From NCBI GenBank assembly GCA_937901435.1, contig CALGTJ010000796.1:1-14302 (forward strand): a DNA stretch of 14,302 nt, given 5' to 3'. Below, in pieces: positions 1-7,910 of this stretch. Source of the DNA: an uncultured Rhodobacter sp. (GTDB lineage Bacteria > Pseudomonadota > Alphaproteobacteria > Rhodobacterales > Rhodobacteraceae). The notes under the pieces were generated by a model. That model was not told the origin of the DNA. It ran no database searches and worked only from the letters and a program-made list of their open reading frames with translations. Numbering within the stretch: position 1 is the first letter of the stretch; every line of letters starts with the position of its first letter. A program made the position numbers and the translations under genes.

Positions 1-195
1 TATGTCAACGAAATGCTTGGGCCAAACATGCAAGCCGCCATTGCCGACTTCGCAACCTCTGTGCCTGCCAACACCACCGTGAGCGCAGGGGCTATCATTC
101 CAGATGGCGTGCCCATTTACGCCCCCGACTGGGCGTTCGTCGCCGCCAACCGGCGTGCATGGATCGAACGTTTCGACAAGTTGATGGCGATCTGA
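1..195 (+). CDS. ABC transporter solute-binding protein, C-terminal fragment (5' end outside window)
   Basis: The reading frame is open from the first base (Tyr-Val-Asn-Glu before the first Met) and stops with TGA at 193-195, so this is the last 64 residues of a longer protein. The tail, with a Pro-Asp-Trp pair followed by Ala-Asn-Arg-Arg-Ala-Trp and Glu-Arg-Phe, resembles the C-terminal end of PotD-like and other periplasmic solute-binding proteins that serve PotABC-type importers. It would bind the substrate in the periplasm and deliver it to the two permeases encoded downstream. It lies 3 bases before the ATPase gene, so it is almost certainly the first visible gene of the same operon. The ligand pocket is in the missing part, so the substrate cannot be inferred. 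The call rests on the tail pattern plus the ATPase and permease neighbours. Confidence 0.75.
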   Translation, partial: YVNEMLGPNMQAAIADFATSVPANTTVSAGAIIPDGVPIYAPDWAFVAANRRAWIERFDKLMAI

Positions 196-198
196 CCA

Positions 199-1284
199 AT
201 GGCACCCCCCGCATCGCGGGACATGGGCGACAGCAAATACTTGGACGTCACTGCCGTTGGCAAGGCGTTCAAGGGAGCGCCTGTTATGTCCGGTATGGAT
301 TTTCGTGTCGGACGAGGAGAGCTGGTGTCTCTTCTCGGGCCGTCCGGTTGTGGTAAGACAACGCTGCTCCGTATCATCGCAGGATTAACGACTGCAGACA
401 GCGGTGAGGTTCTGCTCGACGGGCGCGCGATCACATCCACACCGGCCCATAAACGCAATATTTCAGTGGTCTTTCAAAGCTATGCGCTCTTCCCGCATCT
501 GACGGTCGCCGAAAACGTCGCCTTTGGTCTGCGCGCACGGGGGCACGCAAAGAGCGATTGCGGCCCCAAGGTGGTCGAAGCCCTTGCCTTGGTCCGAATG
601 AGCGACTTTGCCGAACGCAAAGTTGCAGCCTTGTCGGGGGGTCAACAACAACGCGTCGCCGTTGCACGGGCTCTGATAGTCGATCCTGTGCTTTTGCTGC
701 TGGACGAACCCTTTTCGGCGCTGGACCGCAAACTGCGCGAGACCATGCAGGTCGAATTAAAAACCTTGCTGCGCGACCGCAACATGACAGCGATTTTTGT
801 CACCCATGATCAAGATGAGGCCATGGGCGTCTCGGACCGCATTGCGGTCATGAACGCGGGCCAGATCGAACAATTCGCTACGCCGTCAGAACTCTATTCG
901 CGGCCGGCGAGTGCGTTTGTCATGGATTTCGTTGGGCTTTCGACCCGCCTGAGCGGAGAGGTGATCGATTGCTCAGAGAACCGCTCAACCGTTCGCAGCG
1001 CATACGGGACCATCCACGCCCCCGGCACATTCGCCACCGGCGCACGGGTCACCATCGGGGTGCGGCCAGAGTTGGTTCAAACACGACCCGCTGAAAACAC
1101 ACTCAATGTCACTTTGGCGGACGCGATGGTGCTGGGCTCCAAAACGCAGCTGCATGGACGCGCCGAAACCGGCGACCGCCTGCTTTGCGAGGTGCCCGGA
1201 ATGAACTCAGATTATGCGCCCGGCGATACGGTGACATTTGGCTGGGACGTCGCAGATACGCTGGTCTACGAGGCAGGCACATGA
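199..1284 (+). CDS. ABC transporter ATP-binding protein (PotA-like)
   Basis: This is the cytoplasmic ATPase that powers the importer formed with the next two permeases. Numbered from the ATG at 199 (361 residues), the motifs are Walker A GPSGCGKTT at 47-55, Q-loop Gln93, signature LSGGQQQR at 145-152, Walker B LLLLDEP at 165-171 and switch His203. A C-terminal extension after about residue 245 fits the TOBE regulatory domain of the polyamine/iron/opine group of ATPases. The start is uncertain. The ATG at 223 gives the more typical N-terminus (Met-Gly-Asp-Ser-Lys-Tyr-Leu-Asp) and 353 residues. Neither start has a strong Shine-Dalgarno sequence. The TGA overlaps the next ATG (ATGA), so translation is coupled. 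Family assignment is secure. The transported compound is unknown, although the enzymes that follow suggest a nitrogenous ring compound. Confidence 0.95.
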   Translation: MAPPASRDMGDSKYLDVTAVGKAFKGAPVMSGMDFRVGRGELVSLLGPSGCGKTTLLRIIAGLTTADSGEVLLDGRAITSTPAHKRNISVVFQSYALFPHLTVAENVAFGLRARGHAKSDCGPKVVEALALVRMSDFAERKVAALSGGQQQRVAVARALIVDPVLLLLDEPFSALDRKLRETMQVELKTLLRDRNMTAIFVTHDQDEAMGVSDRIAVMNAGQIEQFATPSELYSRPASAFVMDFVGLSTRLSGEVIDCSENRSTVRSAYGTIHAPGTFATGARVTIGVRPELVQTRPAENTLNVTLADAMVLGSKTQLHGRAETGDRLLCEVPGMNSDYAPGDTVTFGWDVADTLVYEAGT

Positions 1285-2111
1285 CCGGACGCGCAGAACG
1301 CATCGGCCTTTTGGCTCTGCCCGGTCTGAGCTTTTTGGCCGTTATCTACGCGCTACCGTTGTTTATGCTGCTGCTGAAATCAGTCCAGATCGACGGCCAA
1401 TTCTCGATCGCGGAATACATTGCTTTTTTTAGCGACAGCTACAATCTGTCGGTCCTGTGGCGGACGTTGCGCGTGGCGCTGCTGACCACTGGGCTGGCGC
1501 TGATCATTGCCTACCCCACCGCCATCATCATGGCCCGCGCAAAGGGCTTTTGGTTATCCGTTTTTCTGGTCGCTATGGTTCTGCCGATGTCCGTGGGCGT
1601 GGTCGTCAAAGCATTCGCCTGGACGATCCTTTTTCGCACACGCGGCGTGTTGAACGACACGCTGATGTCATTGGGCATTACCGACGCCCCCATTCGTATG
1701 CTCTTCACAGAAACAGCACTGATCATCGGCGCAGCAAATGTCTTTTTGCCCTTTATGGTGCTGCCCATCTACGCCGTGCTGCGCCAAATGGACAGCCGCC
1801 TGCCCGAGGCCGCAGCCTCGCTTGGGGCAACACCCGTATTCCGGTTTATGAACGTCACCCTTCCGCTGAGCCTGCCGGGCGTGGTTGCTGGCTGCGCCTT
1901 TACCTTCAGCCTCGCCATTTCGATGTATGTGATCCCGTCGCTTATCGTGGGTGAGCGGCAGCAAACACTGTCCATGCTGACGGCGCGGTCCTTTCTCTAT
2001 CTGCGCAACGAAGCATTGGGGGCCACGATTTCCTCGATCCTGCTGTTGATCGCGATTTCTGTGGTTCTGGCATCAAGCTGGGCCGCGAACCGATTGGGGG
2101 CGCGGCAATGA
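1281..2111 (+). CDS. ABC transporter permease (PotB-like)
   Basis: This inner-membrane subunit would form half of the translocation channel. The 276-residue protein is strongly hydrophobic, with about six membrane segments starting at residues 9-32. It carries an EAA loop at about 176-200 (Pro-Glu-Ala-Ala-Ala-Ser-Leu-Gly-Ala, then Pro-Leu-Ser-Leu-Pro-Gly), the site that contacts the ATPase. I chose the ATG at 1281, which overlaps the ATPase stop as ATGA. The frame is open further upstream to 1185, but that part lies wholly inside the ATPase gene and reads as arginine-rich non-membrane sequence. Gene order (binding protein, ATPase, permease, permease) matches PotB/PotC-type systems for polyamines and related compounds. 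The sequence does not show the substrate. Confidence 0.93.
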   Translation: MTGRAERIGLLALPGLSFLAVIYALPLFMLLLKSVQIDGQFSIAEYIAFFSDSYNLSVLWRTLRVALLTTGLALIIAYPTAIIMARAKGFWLSVFLVAMVLPMSVGVVVKAFAWTILFRTRGVLNDTLMSLGITDAPIRMLFTETALIIGAANVFLPFMVLPIYAVLRQMDSRLPEAAASLGATPVFRFMNVTLPLSLPGVVAGCAFTFSLAISMYVIPSLIVGERQQTLSMLTARSFLYLRNEALGATISSILLLIAISVVLASSWAANRLGARQ

Positions 2112-2908
2112 CCGGAACGGACCGCCTTGGGCTGGCCCTCAGCTGGGTGATCGCGCTAGGCTGCGTGATCTTCCTGATGCTGCCTATCGTCATCACATTG
2201 GCGGCGTCCTTTACATCCTCGGCGGTCTACACCCTGCCCCCGCCCGAATGGTCGCTGCGATGGTATCAATCACTTGAACGCCGATCGGGCCTGTGGGAGG
2301 CCGTCACCCTTTCGCTGAACCTTGCGGTGGTCTCAACAGTCATTTCACTGATCCTTGGCACCCTGGCGGCCATCGCTGTCACCCGCGGCTCTTTCCGTGG
2401 ACGCGAAGCCATTGCGACCTTCACCGTTTCACCGCTGATGATGCCGGGGCTCGTGGTAGGTGTCGCCTTACTTCAGTTCTTTCGTGAAATCGGGCTGCGC
2501 GACGCCTATGTGTCGCTCCTGCTGGGCCATATCGTCATCACGCTGCCCTTCGTAATGCGCACGCTACTGGCCTCGATGGCCGCGTTTGATTTCAGCCTTG
2601 TCGATGCAGCACGGACCCTCGGGCTAAGCTACCCGCGCGCCATTCTTCAAGTGCTCGTGCCCAACCTTGCTCCGGCCTATCTGACCGGGGGTCTTTTCGC
2701 CTTTCTGGCGTCGATGGACAATTACCCGATTTCGATTTTCCTCACAGATGCGCGCAACAAAACGTTGCCCATCAAGATGTTGCAGTACCTCGAGGAACAG
2801 CCCGACCCCTCGCTGGCCGCCATATCGTCAGGTCTGATCCTGCTGGCCTGTATCGTTCTAGTGATCGGGTCACGCACCGTCGGGCTGAACAGGATGATCC
2901 AGGGATGA
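2108..2908 (+). CDS. ABC transporter permease (PotC-like)
   Basis: This is the second channel-forming subunit, 266 residues with about six hydrophobic segments, the first at residues 12-34. The EAA loop is at about 166-190 (Asp-Ala-Ala-Arg-Thr-Leu-Gly-Leu-Ser, then Val-Pro-Asn-Leu-Ala-Pro). A Ser-Met-Asp-Asn-Tyr-Pro-Ile-Ser-Ile-Phe-Leu run near 202-212 is like the conserved periplasmic-side region of PotC-type permeases. The start overlaps the previous stop by 4 bases (ATGA), and its own stop overlaps the next gene in the same way, so the transporter and the first hydrolase are translated as one coupled unit. It should pair with the preceding permease and the ATPase. Substrate unknown. Confidence 0.93.
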   Translation: MTGTDRLGLALSWVIALGCVIFLMLPIVITLAASFTSSAVYTLPPPEWSLRWYQSLERRSGLWEAVTLSLNLAVVSTVISLILGTLAAIAVTRGSFRGREAIATFTVSPLMMPGLVVGVALLQFFREIGLRDAYVSLLLGHIVITLPFVMRTLLASMAAFDFSLVDAARTLGLSYPRAILQVLVPNLAPAYLTGGLFAFLASMDNYPISIFLTDARNKTLPIKMLQYLEEQPDPSLAAISSGLILLACIVLVIGSRTVGLNRMIQG

Positions 2909-3786
2909 ACCGGGACCTGCGCGGATACTGGGGCGCTGAGCCCGCCCCTTGCTGGCCAAACGGAGCGCGGCTGGCCGTGTCCTTTGTCGTCAATATCGAG
3001 GAAGGCGCAGAACTGTCGATTGCCGCGGGGGATGAGCGCAACGAAAGCCGCTATGAGGCCGTCGAAGAGGTCAAAGGCGCGCCAGATCCCTGTATGGAAA
3101 GCCACTTTGGCTATGGCCCTCGGCAAGGGTATCGGCGGATCGTAGACGCCTTGGCCGCGGCTAACGCAAAGGCGTCCTTTTCCGCCTGTGGCCGCGCCGC
3201 AGAGGCAACCCCGTGGATAATCCAGGACGCCGTTGCGCGCGGCCACGAGGTGTCCTGCCACGGATGGCGTTGGGAGACCCATGCAGGTATGACTGAGGCG
3301 CAGGAGCGCGAGATTATTGCCCGCACCCATGCGTCTATCGCACGGGTCGCTGGGGTCGCGCCCGTTGGCTGGCACACTCGGTCGGCCACCTCGCCACAAA
3401 CCCGCGACCTGCTGAAGGAACATGGCGGGTTCACCTATGACAGTAACGCCTATGACGATGACATTCCTTACATGGATGGCACCCACGTCGTGCTGCCCTA
3501 TGCCTTCGACACCAATGACATGCGGTTCTCACCAGGTGGTGGCTTTGTGCAGGCACGAGACTTTTCCGACTATGTGATCGCAGGGTTCGACCGGCTTTAT
3601 GCCGAAGGCGCAAAGGCCGCACGCATGATGTCCATCGGATTGCACACCCGTATCATCGGACGACCCGCGCGTATTAGCGCGCTAGAGGCTGTTCTGACCC
3701 ACATCACCGCCCATAAGGACGTCTGGATCGCCCCCCGGCGGGACATTGCGACCTGTTGGGCGCAAAACCACGGAGACGCAGAATGA
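2905..3786 (+). CDS. PuuE/cyclic-imide-hydrolase-like protein (polysaccharide deacetylase fold)
   Basis: This 293-residue cytoplasmic protein has the NodB/CE4 fold of the PuuE branch, whose known members open cyclic amides (PuuE allantoinase) or cyclic imides rather than deacetylating sugars. Visible signatures are Asn30-Ile-Glu-Glu-Gly-Ala-Glu in place of the CE4 TFDDG motif, Ser-Cys-His119-Gly-Trp-Arg-Trp, Asn-Ala-Tyr-Asp-Asp-Asp-Ile-Pro-Tyr at 181-189, Gly-Leu-His247 followed by Ile-Ile-Gly-Arg-Pro-Ala-Arg, and a terminal Val-Trp-Ile-Ala-Pro-Arg-Arg-Asp-Ile-Ala block (273-282). The usual His-x-x-x-His metal site is absent, as in PuuE-type enzymes. The start overlaps the permease stop (ATGA). 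Sitting directly before an amidase gene, it could make a half-amide that the amidase then hydrolyses. Allantoinase, hydantoinase-like and imidase activities are all possible. A sugar deacetylase is unlikely. Confidence 0.85.
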   Translation: MNRDLRGYWGAEPAPCWPNGARLAVSFVVNIEEGAELSIAAGDERNESRYEAVEEVKGAPDPCMESHFGYGPRQGYRRIVDALAAANAKASFSACGRAAEATPWIIQDAVARGHEVSCHGWRWETHAGMTEAQEREIIARTHASIARVAGVAPVGWHTRSATSPQTRDLLKEHGGFTYDSNAYDDDIPYMDGTHVVLPYAFDTNDMRFSPGGGFVQARDFSDYVIAGFDRLYAEGAKAARMMSIGLHTRIIGRPARISALEAVLTHITAHKDVWIAPRRDIATCWAQNHGDAE

Positions 3787-5120
3787 GCCTGCTGGAAGGT
3801 CCAATCTCTGCTCTTGTCAGTGCCGTTCAAGGTGGCAAAGTGACCCCGTCCGCGCTGACGGCAGAAGCACTGGCCCGAGCCGAGGCACGAAACCCGGCGA
3901 TCAACGCCATTTGTCAGATCAACCCCCAAGCTCAGGCGGAAGCATCGCGCATCGCCGCGCGGGTGGAGACTGGAGAGACCTTGCCCCTCGCAGGGGTACC
4001 GGTTCTGATCAAGGACAACATCTGGGTTAAGGGAATACGTATCACGCAAGGGTCAAACCTGTACGCGGATCATATCGCCCAAGAGGACGCCGAGGCGGTG
4101 AAACGTCTTAAACATGCTGGCGCTGTTATCATCGGGATTGCGACGTGCTCCGAATTCGCCTGCAAAGGGGCAACCGTATCGCCGCTTTATGGAATTACGC
4201 GCAACCCTATAAACCCCAGCCTAACGGCGGGTGGGTCTTCAGGCGGTTCCGTCGCTGCTGTGGCTGCCGGGATCGTCCCCTTGGCCTTGGGAACCGATGC
4301 GGGCGGATCATCGCGCCGCCCACCCGCCCATACGGGCCTGTGCGGGTTGAAGCCTACACAAGACCTGATCCCCTATGGTCCCAGCTTTGACGAGCCGGTC
4401 TGGGGCATCTCGGTCATCTGCCCGATCGCCCGCCGGATCGAGGACATATCGCTCGCCATGCGCGTGCTTGGCAGGCTAGAGCCTGTGCCGCCGACACCGC
4501 TTGAAATCGCTGTCTCGGAGGATTTTGGCACAGGTCAGCCCTTGGACCCCGATGTCAAAGCGAACTTCGAAGCTGTGACCAAGGCGATGAAATCTGCAGG
4601 CGTTCAGGTTGCGCACGCTCAGATGAACTGGCCCAATGAAGTCAAAGGACATGACATCCAGCCGCTACAATACGCAGGTCTGGCGCAGATGTATGGCGAC
4701 GTATGGCGCAATACGCCCGACCTGTTTGATCCCGCAATTGCTGGGCAAATCGAAACAGGTCTTTCGCTGAGTGGCGTTGAGGTCGCGGCCGCGCATCACG
4801 TCTCGCACCAGATGCGCCAGACCCTGCGCGCTGCGCTGGATCGCTACGGGGTGATTGCGACCCCCACCACGCCCTGTGCGGCATGGTCTGCGGAATTGAA
4901 CGCCCCGACCGAGATTGACGGAAGACCCGCCCAACCCCGCGACCACGCTGCCTTTACGCCGCAAATCAACCACGCCGGCGTGCCTGCTTTATCCCTTCCC
5001 TGCGGGTCGGACTCTCAAGGCCGGCCACTGGGTCTGCAACTGATCGCACAAGCGGGCTGCGACGGGGCGCTGATTGCCTTGGCGCAGCAGGTGGAACCGA
5101 TCCTAAAGGAGATCACGTGA
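3783..5120 (+). CDS. Amidase-signature family hydrolase
   Basis: This enzyme hydrolyses a C-N amide bond using a Ser-cisSer-Lys triad. Numbered from the ATG at 3783 (445 residues), the triad is Lys77 in Leu-Ile-Lys-Asp-Asn, cis-Ser153 in Gly-Gly-Ser-Ser-Gly-Gly-Ser, and nucleophile Ser176 in Gly-Thr-Asp-Ala-Gly-Gly-Ser. The following Leu-Cys-Gly-Leu-Lys-Pro-Thr is also standard. Length is normal for the family. The ATG at 3783 overlaps the preceding stop (ATGA) and follows a GGAGA sequence; the frame is open back to 3756, but that lies inside the previous gene. The sequence does not set the substrate. Because the neighbours open cyclic amides, the likeliest role is cleavage of an open-chain half-amide or ureido acid. 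GatA is unlikely since no GatB or GatC is present. Confidence 0.92.
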   Translation: MSLLEGPISALVSAVQGGKVTPSALTAEALARAEARNPAINAICQINPQAQAEASRIAARVETGETLPLAGVPVLIKDNIWVKGIRITQGSNLYADHIAQEDAEAVKRLKHAGAVIIGIATCSEFACKGATVSPLYGITRNPINPSLTAGGSSGGSVAAVAAGIVPLALGTDAGGSSRRPPAHTGLCGLKPTQDLIPYGPSFDEPVWGISVICPIARRIEDISLAMRVLGRLEPVPPTPLEIAVSEDFGTGQPLDPDVKANFEAVTKAMKSAGVQVAHAQMNWPNEVKGHDIQPLQYAGLAQMYGDVWRNTPDLFDPAIAGQIETGLSLSGVEVAAAHHVSHQMRQTLRAALDRYGVIATPTTPCAAWSAELNAPTEIDGRPAQPRDHAAFTPQINHAGVPALSLPCGSDSQGRPLGLQLIAQAGCDGALIALAQQVEPILKEIT

Positions 5121-5121
5121 C

Positions 5122-5865
5122 ATGCGCCTTTTGCTGATTAATCCAAACATGACCGAAAGCATGACGCAGATCATGACGAATGTGGCACGCCAAACTGCCG
5201 GGCCAGAGGTCGAGATCGTGCCCCTGACGGCCACGTCCGGCTTTCCCTACATCGCGTCCCTTGCCGAGGCACAGATTGCGGGCGCAAATGTGCTCGAGAC
5301 GATTGCCGCGCACCGCCACGATGTGGACGCCGTTATCATCGCCGCTTTTGGCGATCCTGGCCTTGCGGCCGCGCGTGAGTTGTTTGATCTGCCGATTGTC
5401 GGCATGGCCGAAGCTGCGGTGATGTCTGCGGCCATGCTGGGGGAGCGGTTTTCAGTCGTAACCTTTTCGCCATATATGGCGGGTTGGTATGACGCCTGCA
5501 TCCGGCAAACCGGGTTGGGCGCACGGTTCACCGGAGTCCGGTGCCCCAAGGCACCGCCAGAAACGGTGGACAATGTGGCCGAGGTGTTGCGCAGCGACCT
5601 GATTGGCCTGGCCCGAGACGCAACGGCAACGGACGGGGCTGCCGTGGTGATCCTTGGGGGCGCACCTTTGGCGGGGCTTGCCCCACAAATCGCAGATGAA
5701 ACACCCGGAATTTTGGTCGATCCAATTGCCGCTGCGACAGTTCAGGCAATGGCATTGTCGCGCCTGTCACCCAGCTACCGAAATCGCACAGCCCGCCCCG
5801 CTGCTAAGACCTCTAGCGGGCTTGGGGCTGATTTGAGTGCCGTTATCGCAGGAGAAATCGCATGA
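5122..5865 (+). CDS. Asp/Glu/hydantoin racemase family protein lacking the catalytic Cys pair
   Basis: The 247-residue protein has the HyuE/HpxA family pattern: an N-terminal Leu-Leu-Ile-Asn-Pro-Asn-Met with Thr-Glu-Ser-Met-Thr, Ala-Ala-Phe-Gly-Asp-Pro-Gly-Leu at 74-81, Pro-Ile-Val-Gly-Met-Ala-Glu-Ala at 91-98, and Val-Ile-Leu-Gly-Gly-Ala-Pro-Leu-Ala-Gly at 176-185. Family racemases invert hydantoin or allantoin with two cysteines, one just before Phe-Gly-Asp-Pro and one after Leu-Gly. Here these positions are Ala75 and Gly180, so classical two-base racemisation is doubtful. A tail of about 30 residues after position 218 is rich in Ala, Ser and Arg. The start follows AAAGGAGA at 5105-5112 and lies 1 base past the amidase stop. 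Its stop overlaps the hydantoinase start, which is the usual partner of such racemases. Confidence 0.85.
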   Translation: MRLLLINPNMTESMTQIMTNVARQTAGPEVEIVPLTATSGFPYIASLAEAQIAGANVLETIAAHRHDVDAVIIAAFGDPGLAAARELFDLPIVGMAEAAVMSAAMLGERFSVVTFSPYMAGWYDACIRQTGLGARFTGVRCPKAPPETVDNVAEVLRSDLIGLARDATATDGAAVVILGGAPLAGLAPQIADETPGILVDPIAAATVQAMALSRLSPSYRNRTARPAAKTSSGLGADLSAVIAGEIA

Positions 5866-7259
5866 GCCATGACACTGTTATCACCGGTGCACGCGTCGTC
5901 AGCGCAAGCGGCACGACACACTGCGACATTGGGATCACCGATGGCAAGATCGCGACACTTGGCAGCGACTTGAAAGGCGCAGAAACCATCGATGCCACGG
6001 GCCTCATCGCACTGCCCGGCGGGATTGATAGCCATGTGCATATCTCACAGCCTTCAGGCCCAGGCATCGAGATGGCCGATGATTTCACATCCGGCACCCG
6101 AAGCGCTGCCTGCGGCGGCAACACGACCATCTTGCCGTTCTGCCTACCCGAAGAGGGCCAAACCCTGCGCGAGGCTGTCGCATCCTATCGCGCCAAGGCG
6201 GATGGTAACTGCATGACGGATGTGTCCTTTCACCTGATCGTCAAGGAAACCGATCCCGTGACACTCGGGCAGGACCTGCCAGCGCTCATTCAAGCGGGAT
6301 ACACCAGTTTCAAGGTCTTTATGACCTATGCAGGCCTTGCTTTGTCCGACCGGCAAATCCTTGAAGTGATGGCTGTGGCCAAAGAACAGGGCGCGATGGT
6401 GATGGTTCACGCCGAAAACGAAGACGCAATCGAATTCCTGCGTGACAGGGCCGAGCGCGCAGGAGACACTGGCCCTTTTCACCATGCCACCACGCGTCCT
6501 GTTCCGGTCGAGCGCGAAGCGACCCATCGCGCGATCTCGTTGGCCGAAATTGCGGGCGTGCCCCTGACCATCGTTCACGTCTCCAACGGCGAGGCAACAG
6601 AAGAGATCGTACGCGCCCGTCAACGTGGCCTGACCGTCTTTGCCGAGACCTGCCCACAATACATCACTCTGACCGCATCCGATCTGGATCGCGACGGGTT
6701 TGACGGTGCAAAATACGTTTGCTCCCCGCCGCCCCGCACCGCTGAGGAATGGCCTAAGATATGGGCTGGGATTGAGCAGGGCACGTTTGACCTGTTTTCA
6801 TCCGATCACTGTCCTTTCCGCTTTAATGACCCCGCCGGCAAAGACGCGCCGGGCGCGCGCAAGACTTTCCGCAACATTCCCAACGGCATTCCCGGTGTAG
6901 AAACGCGCCTGCCGATCCTGTTTTCAGAAGGAGTCGTCAAAGGTCGCATATCGCTGGAACGGTTCGCCACAATCACAGCCACGAACCACGCGCGGCTATA
7001 CGGGCTTTATCCTCGCAAAGGCGCGATCATGGTAGGTGCGGATGCCGATATCGCCCTTTGGGATCCTGCATTGCGCAAACCGATCCAGCAGGCCGACCTC
7101 CATCACGGCTCGGACTATACGCCATGGGAAGGGTTCGAAGTAACGGGCTGGCCCTTGCGCACGATCCTGCGCGGCAAAACCGTCATGTTGGACGGAGCAC
7201 CCGTAGGCAGTCCCAGCGGCACACATCTGGAACGGGAGGCCCCTGATGTTTTGCTGTGA
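5862..7259 (+). CDS. Dihydropyrimidinase/hydantoinase-type cyclic amidohydrolase
   Basis: This amidohydrolase-superfamily enzyme should open a cyclic amide such as hydantoin, dihydropyrimidine or allantoin to the N-carbamoyl acid. The 465-residue protein has the complete two-metal site: His58 and His60 (Asp-Ser-His-Val-His), Lys151 for carboxylation (Ser-Phe-Lys-Val-Phe-Met), His183 (Val-His-Ala-Glu-Asn), His239 (Val-His-Val-Ser) and Asp315 (Ser-Ser-Asp-His-Cys-Pro). These positions nearly coincide with those of bacterial D-hydantoinases. Also present are Asn-Gly-Ile-Pro-Gly-Val-Glu-Thr-Arg-Leu and a C-terminal Tyr-Thr-Pro-Trp-Glu-Gly. AGGAGA at 5850-5855 precedes the ATG, which overlaps the racemase stop (ATGA). 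The likely next enzyme is the N-carbamoyl hydrolase at 12459-13709. The family is sure; hydantoinase, dihydropyrimidinase and allantoinase roles cannot be separated by eye. Confidence 0.95.
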   Translation: MSHDTVITGARVVSASGTTHCDIGITDGKIATLGSDLKGAETIDATGLIALPGGIDSHVHISQPSGPGIEMADDFTSGTRSAACGGNTTILPFCLPEEGQTLREAVASYRAKADGNCMTDVSFHLIVKETDPVTLGQDLPALIQAGYTSFKVFMTYAGLALSDRQILEVMAVAKEQGAMVMVHAENEDAIEFLRDRAERAGDTGPFHHATTRPVPVEREATHRAISLAEIAGVPLTIVHVSNGEATEEIVRARQRGLTVFAETCPQYITLTASDLDRDGFDGAKYVCSPPPRTAEEWPKIWAGIEQGTFDLFSSDHCPFRFNDPAGKDAPGARKTFRNIPNGIPGVETRLPILFSEGVVKGRISLERFATITATNHARLYGLYPRKGAIMVGADADIALWDPALRKPIQQADLHHGSDYTPWEGFEVTGWPLRTILRGKTVMLDGAPVGSPSGTHLEREAPDVLL

Positions 7260-7260
7260 A

Positions 7261-7893
7261 TCAAGCGGGGCCCAGCAAGGCGGCGACCTCTTTGCTGGCC
7301 GCGACCAGCGGCTGGACAAGCGGCACATCAATCTGCGGCTCCAACCGAATAGCCGCCTCTGCCAGCGGTCCGCCCCCGATGATGATCCGCTGTGCCCCTG
7401 CATCACGGGCATTCAAACAGGCCTGCAACAAAGCCGCGTCCAAAGCTGCCGGATCAGCCAGCAACGCCTCTGGCGCACCAACAGTCATAAAACTACCCAG
7501 ATATGTGCCCGCCACACCATGGGCGAGCATCAGCGCGTCAATAGACGGGCCAAGCTGAGCGGTTGTTGTGGCCACAGCAAATCGGGTGCCGTCCTTGGCG
7601 GCAGCACGCGCGGCAGCAGCTCCGATACCTATGACGGGACATGGCAGACGCGCCGCCAGACGTTGCACGCCCGGATCGCCGAAGGCCGCAACAATAACCG
7701 CACGAGTTTCCGGCAAAACAGCGCTGCAAACCAGATCGGCGGCACTGGCCAGCGCTGCGGGGGTAGTGATCATCGCTGGCGCATCCGCGTTGGTCCATCC
7801 CTGCACGACAGGCAAATGCCGCCGCGTGATGGCAACCATCGCATCAGTCGTTTTCGCCGAACTGTTTGGATTGATTACGAGAACAGGTTTCAT
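7261..7893 (-). CDS. Second Asp/Glu racemase family protein, inverted within the operon
   Basis: The minus-strand product is 210 residues from the ATG at 7893. It has the same family pattern as the protein at 5122-5865: Val-Leu-Val-Ile-Asn-Pro-Asn-Ser-Ser at 4-12, Val-Ala-Ala-Phe-Gly-Asp-Pro-Gly at 68-75 and Ile-Ile-Gly-Gly-Gly-Pro-Leu at 171-177. Ala70 and Gly174 stand where hydantoin racemases have catalytic cysteines. The frame is open to a GTG at 7908, but the ATG gives the conserved N-terminus. No clear ribosome site precedes either. Its stop is 1 base from the convergent hydantoinase stop, and its start is 17 bases from the divergent gene at 7911, so it fills the space exactly on the opposite strand. 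Read-through of the main operon would be antisense to it. Any own promoter would have to lie inside the gene at 7911-8642; I saw none clearly. Confidence 0.85.
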   Translation of the reverse strand: MKPVLVINPNSSAKTTDAMVAITRRHLPVVQGWTNADAPAMITTPAALASAADLVCSAVLPETRAVIVAAFGDPGVQRLAARLPCPVIGIGAAAARAAAKDGTRFAVATTTAQLGPSIDALMLAHGVAGTYLGSFMTVGAPEALLADPAALDAALLQACLNARDAGAQRIIIGGGPLAEAAIRLEPQIDVPLVQPLVAASKEVAALLGPA

Positions 7894-7894
7894 A

Positions 7895-7902
7895 AGCAGA
7901 GG
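7895..7902 (+). promoter_or_regulatory. Ribosome binding site for the gene at 7911
   Basis: AGCAGAGG sits 8 bases before the ATG at 7911. It lies in the 17-base divergent gap next to the inverted racemase gene. It supports this start and implies that rightward transcripts pass through the inverted gene to reach the second half of the operon, because there is almost no room for a promoter here. Confidence 0.5.
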
Positions 7903-7910
7903 TATCACCC

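Noticed and set aside
5652..5865. Considered whether the long C-terminal tail of the first racemase-like protein signals a frameshift
   Set aside because: The conserved core ends normally near residue 215 and the tail runs in frame to a stop that overlaps the next start, so no break is needed.
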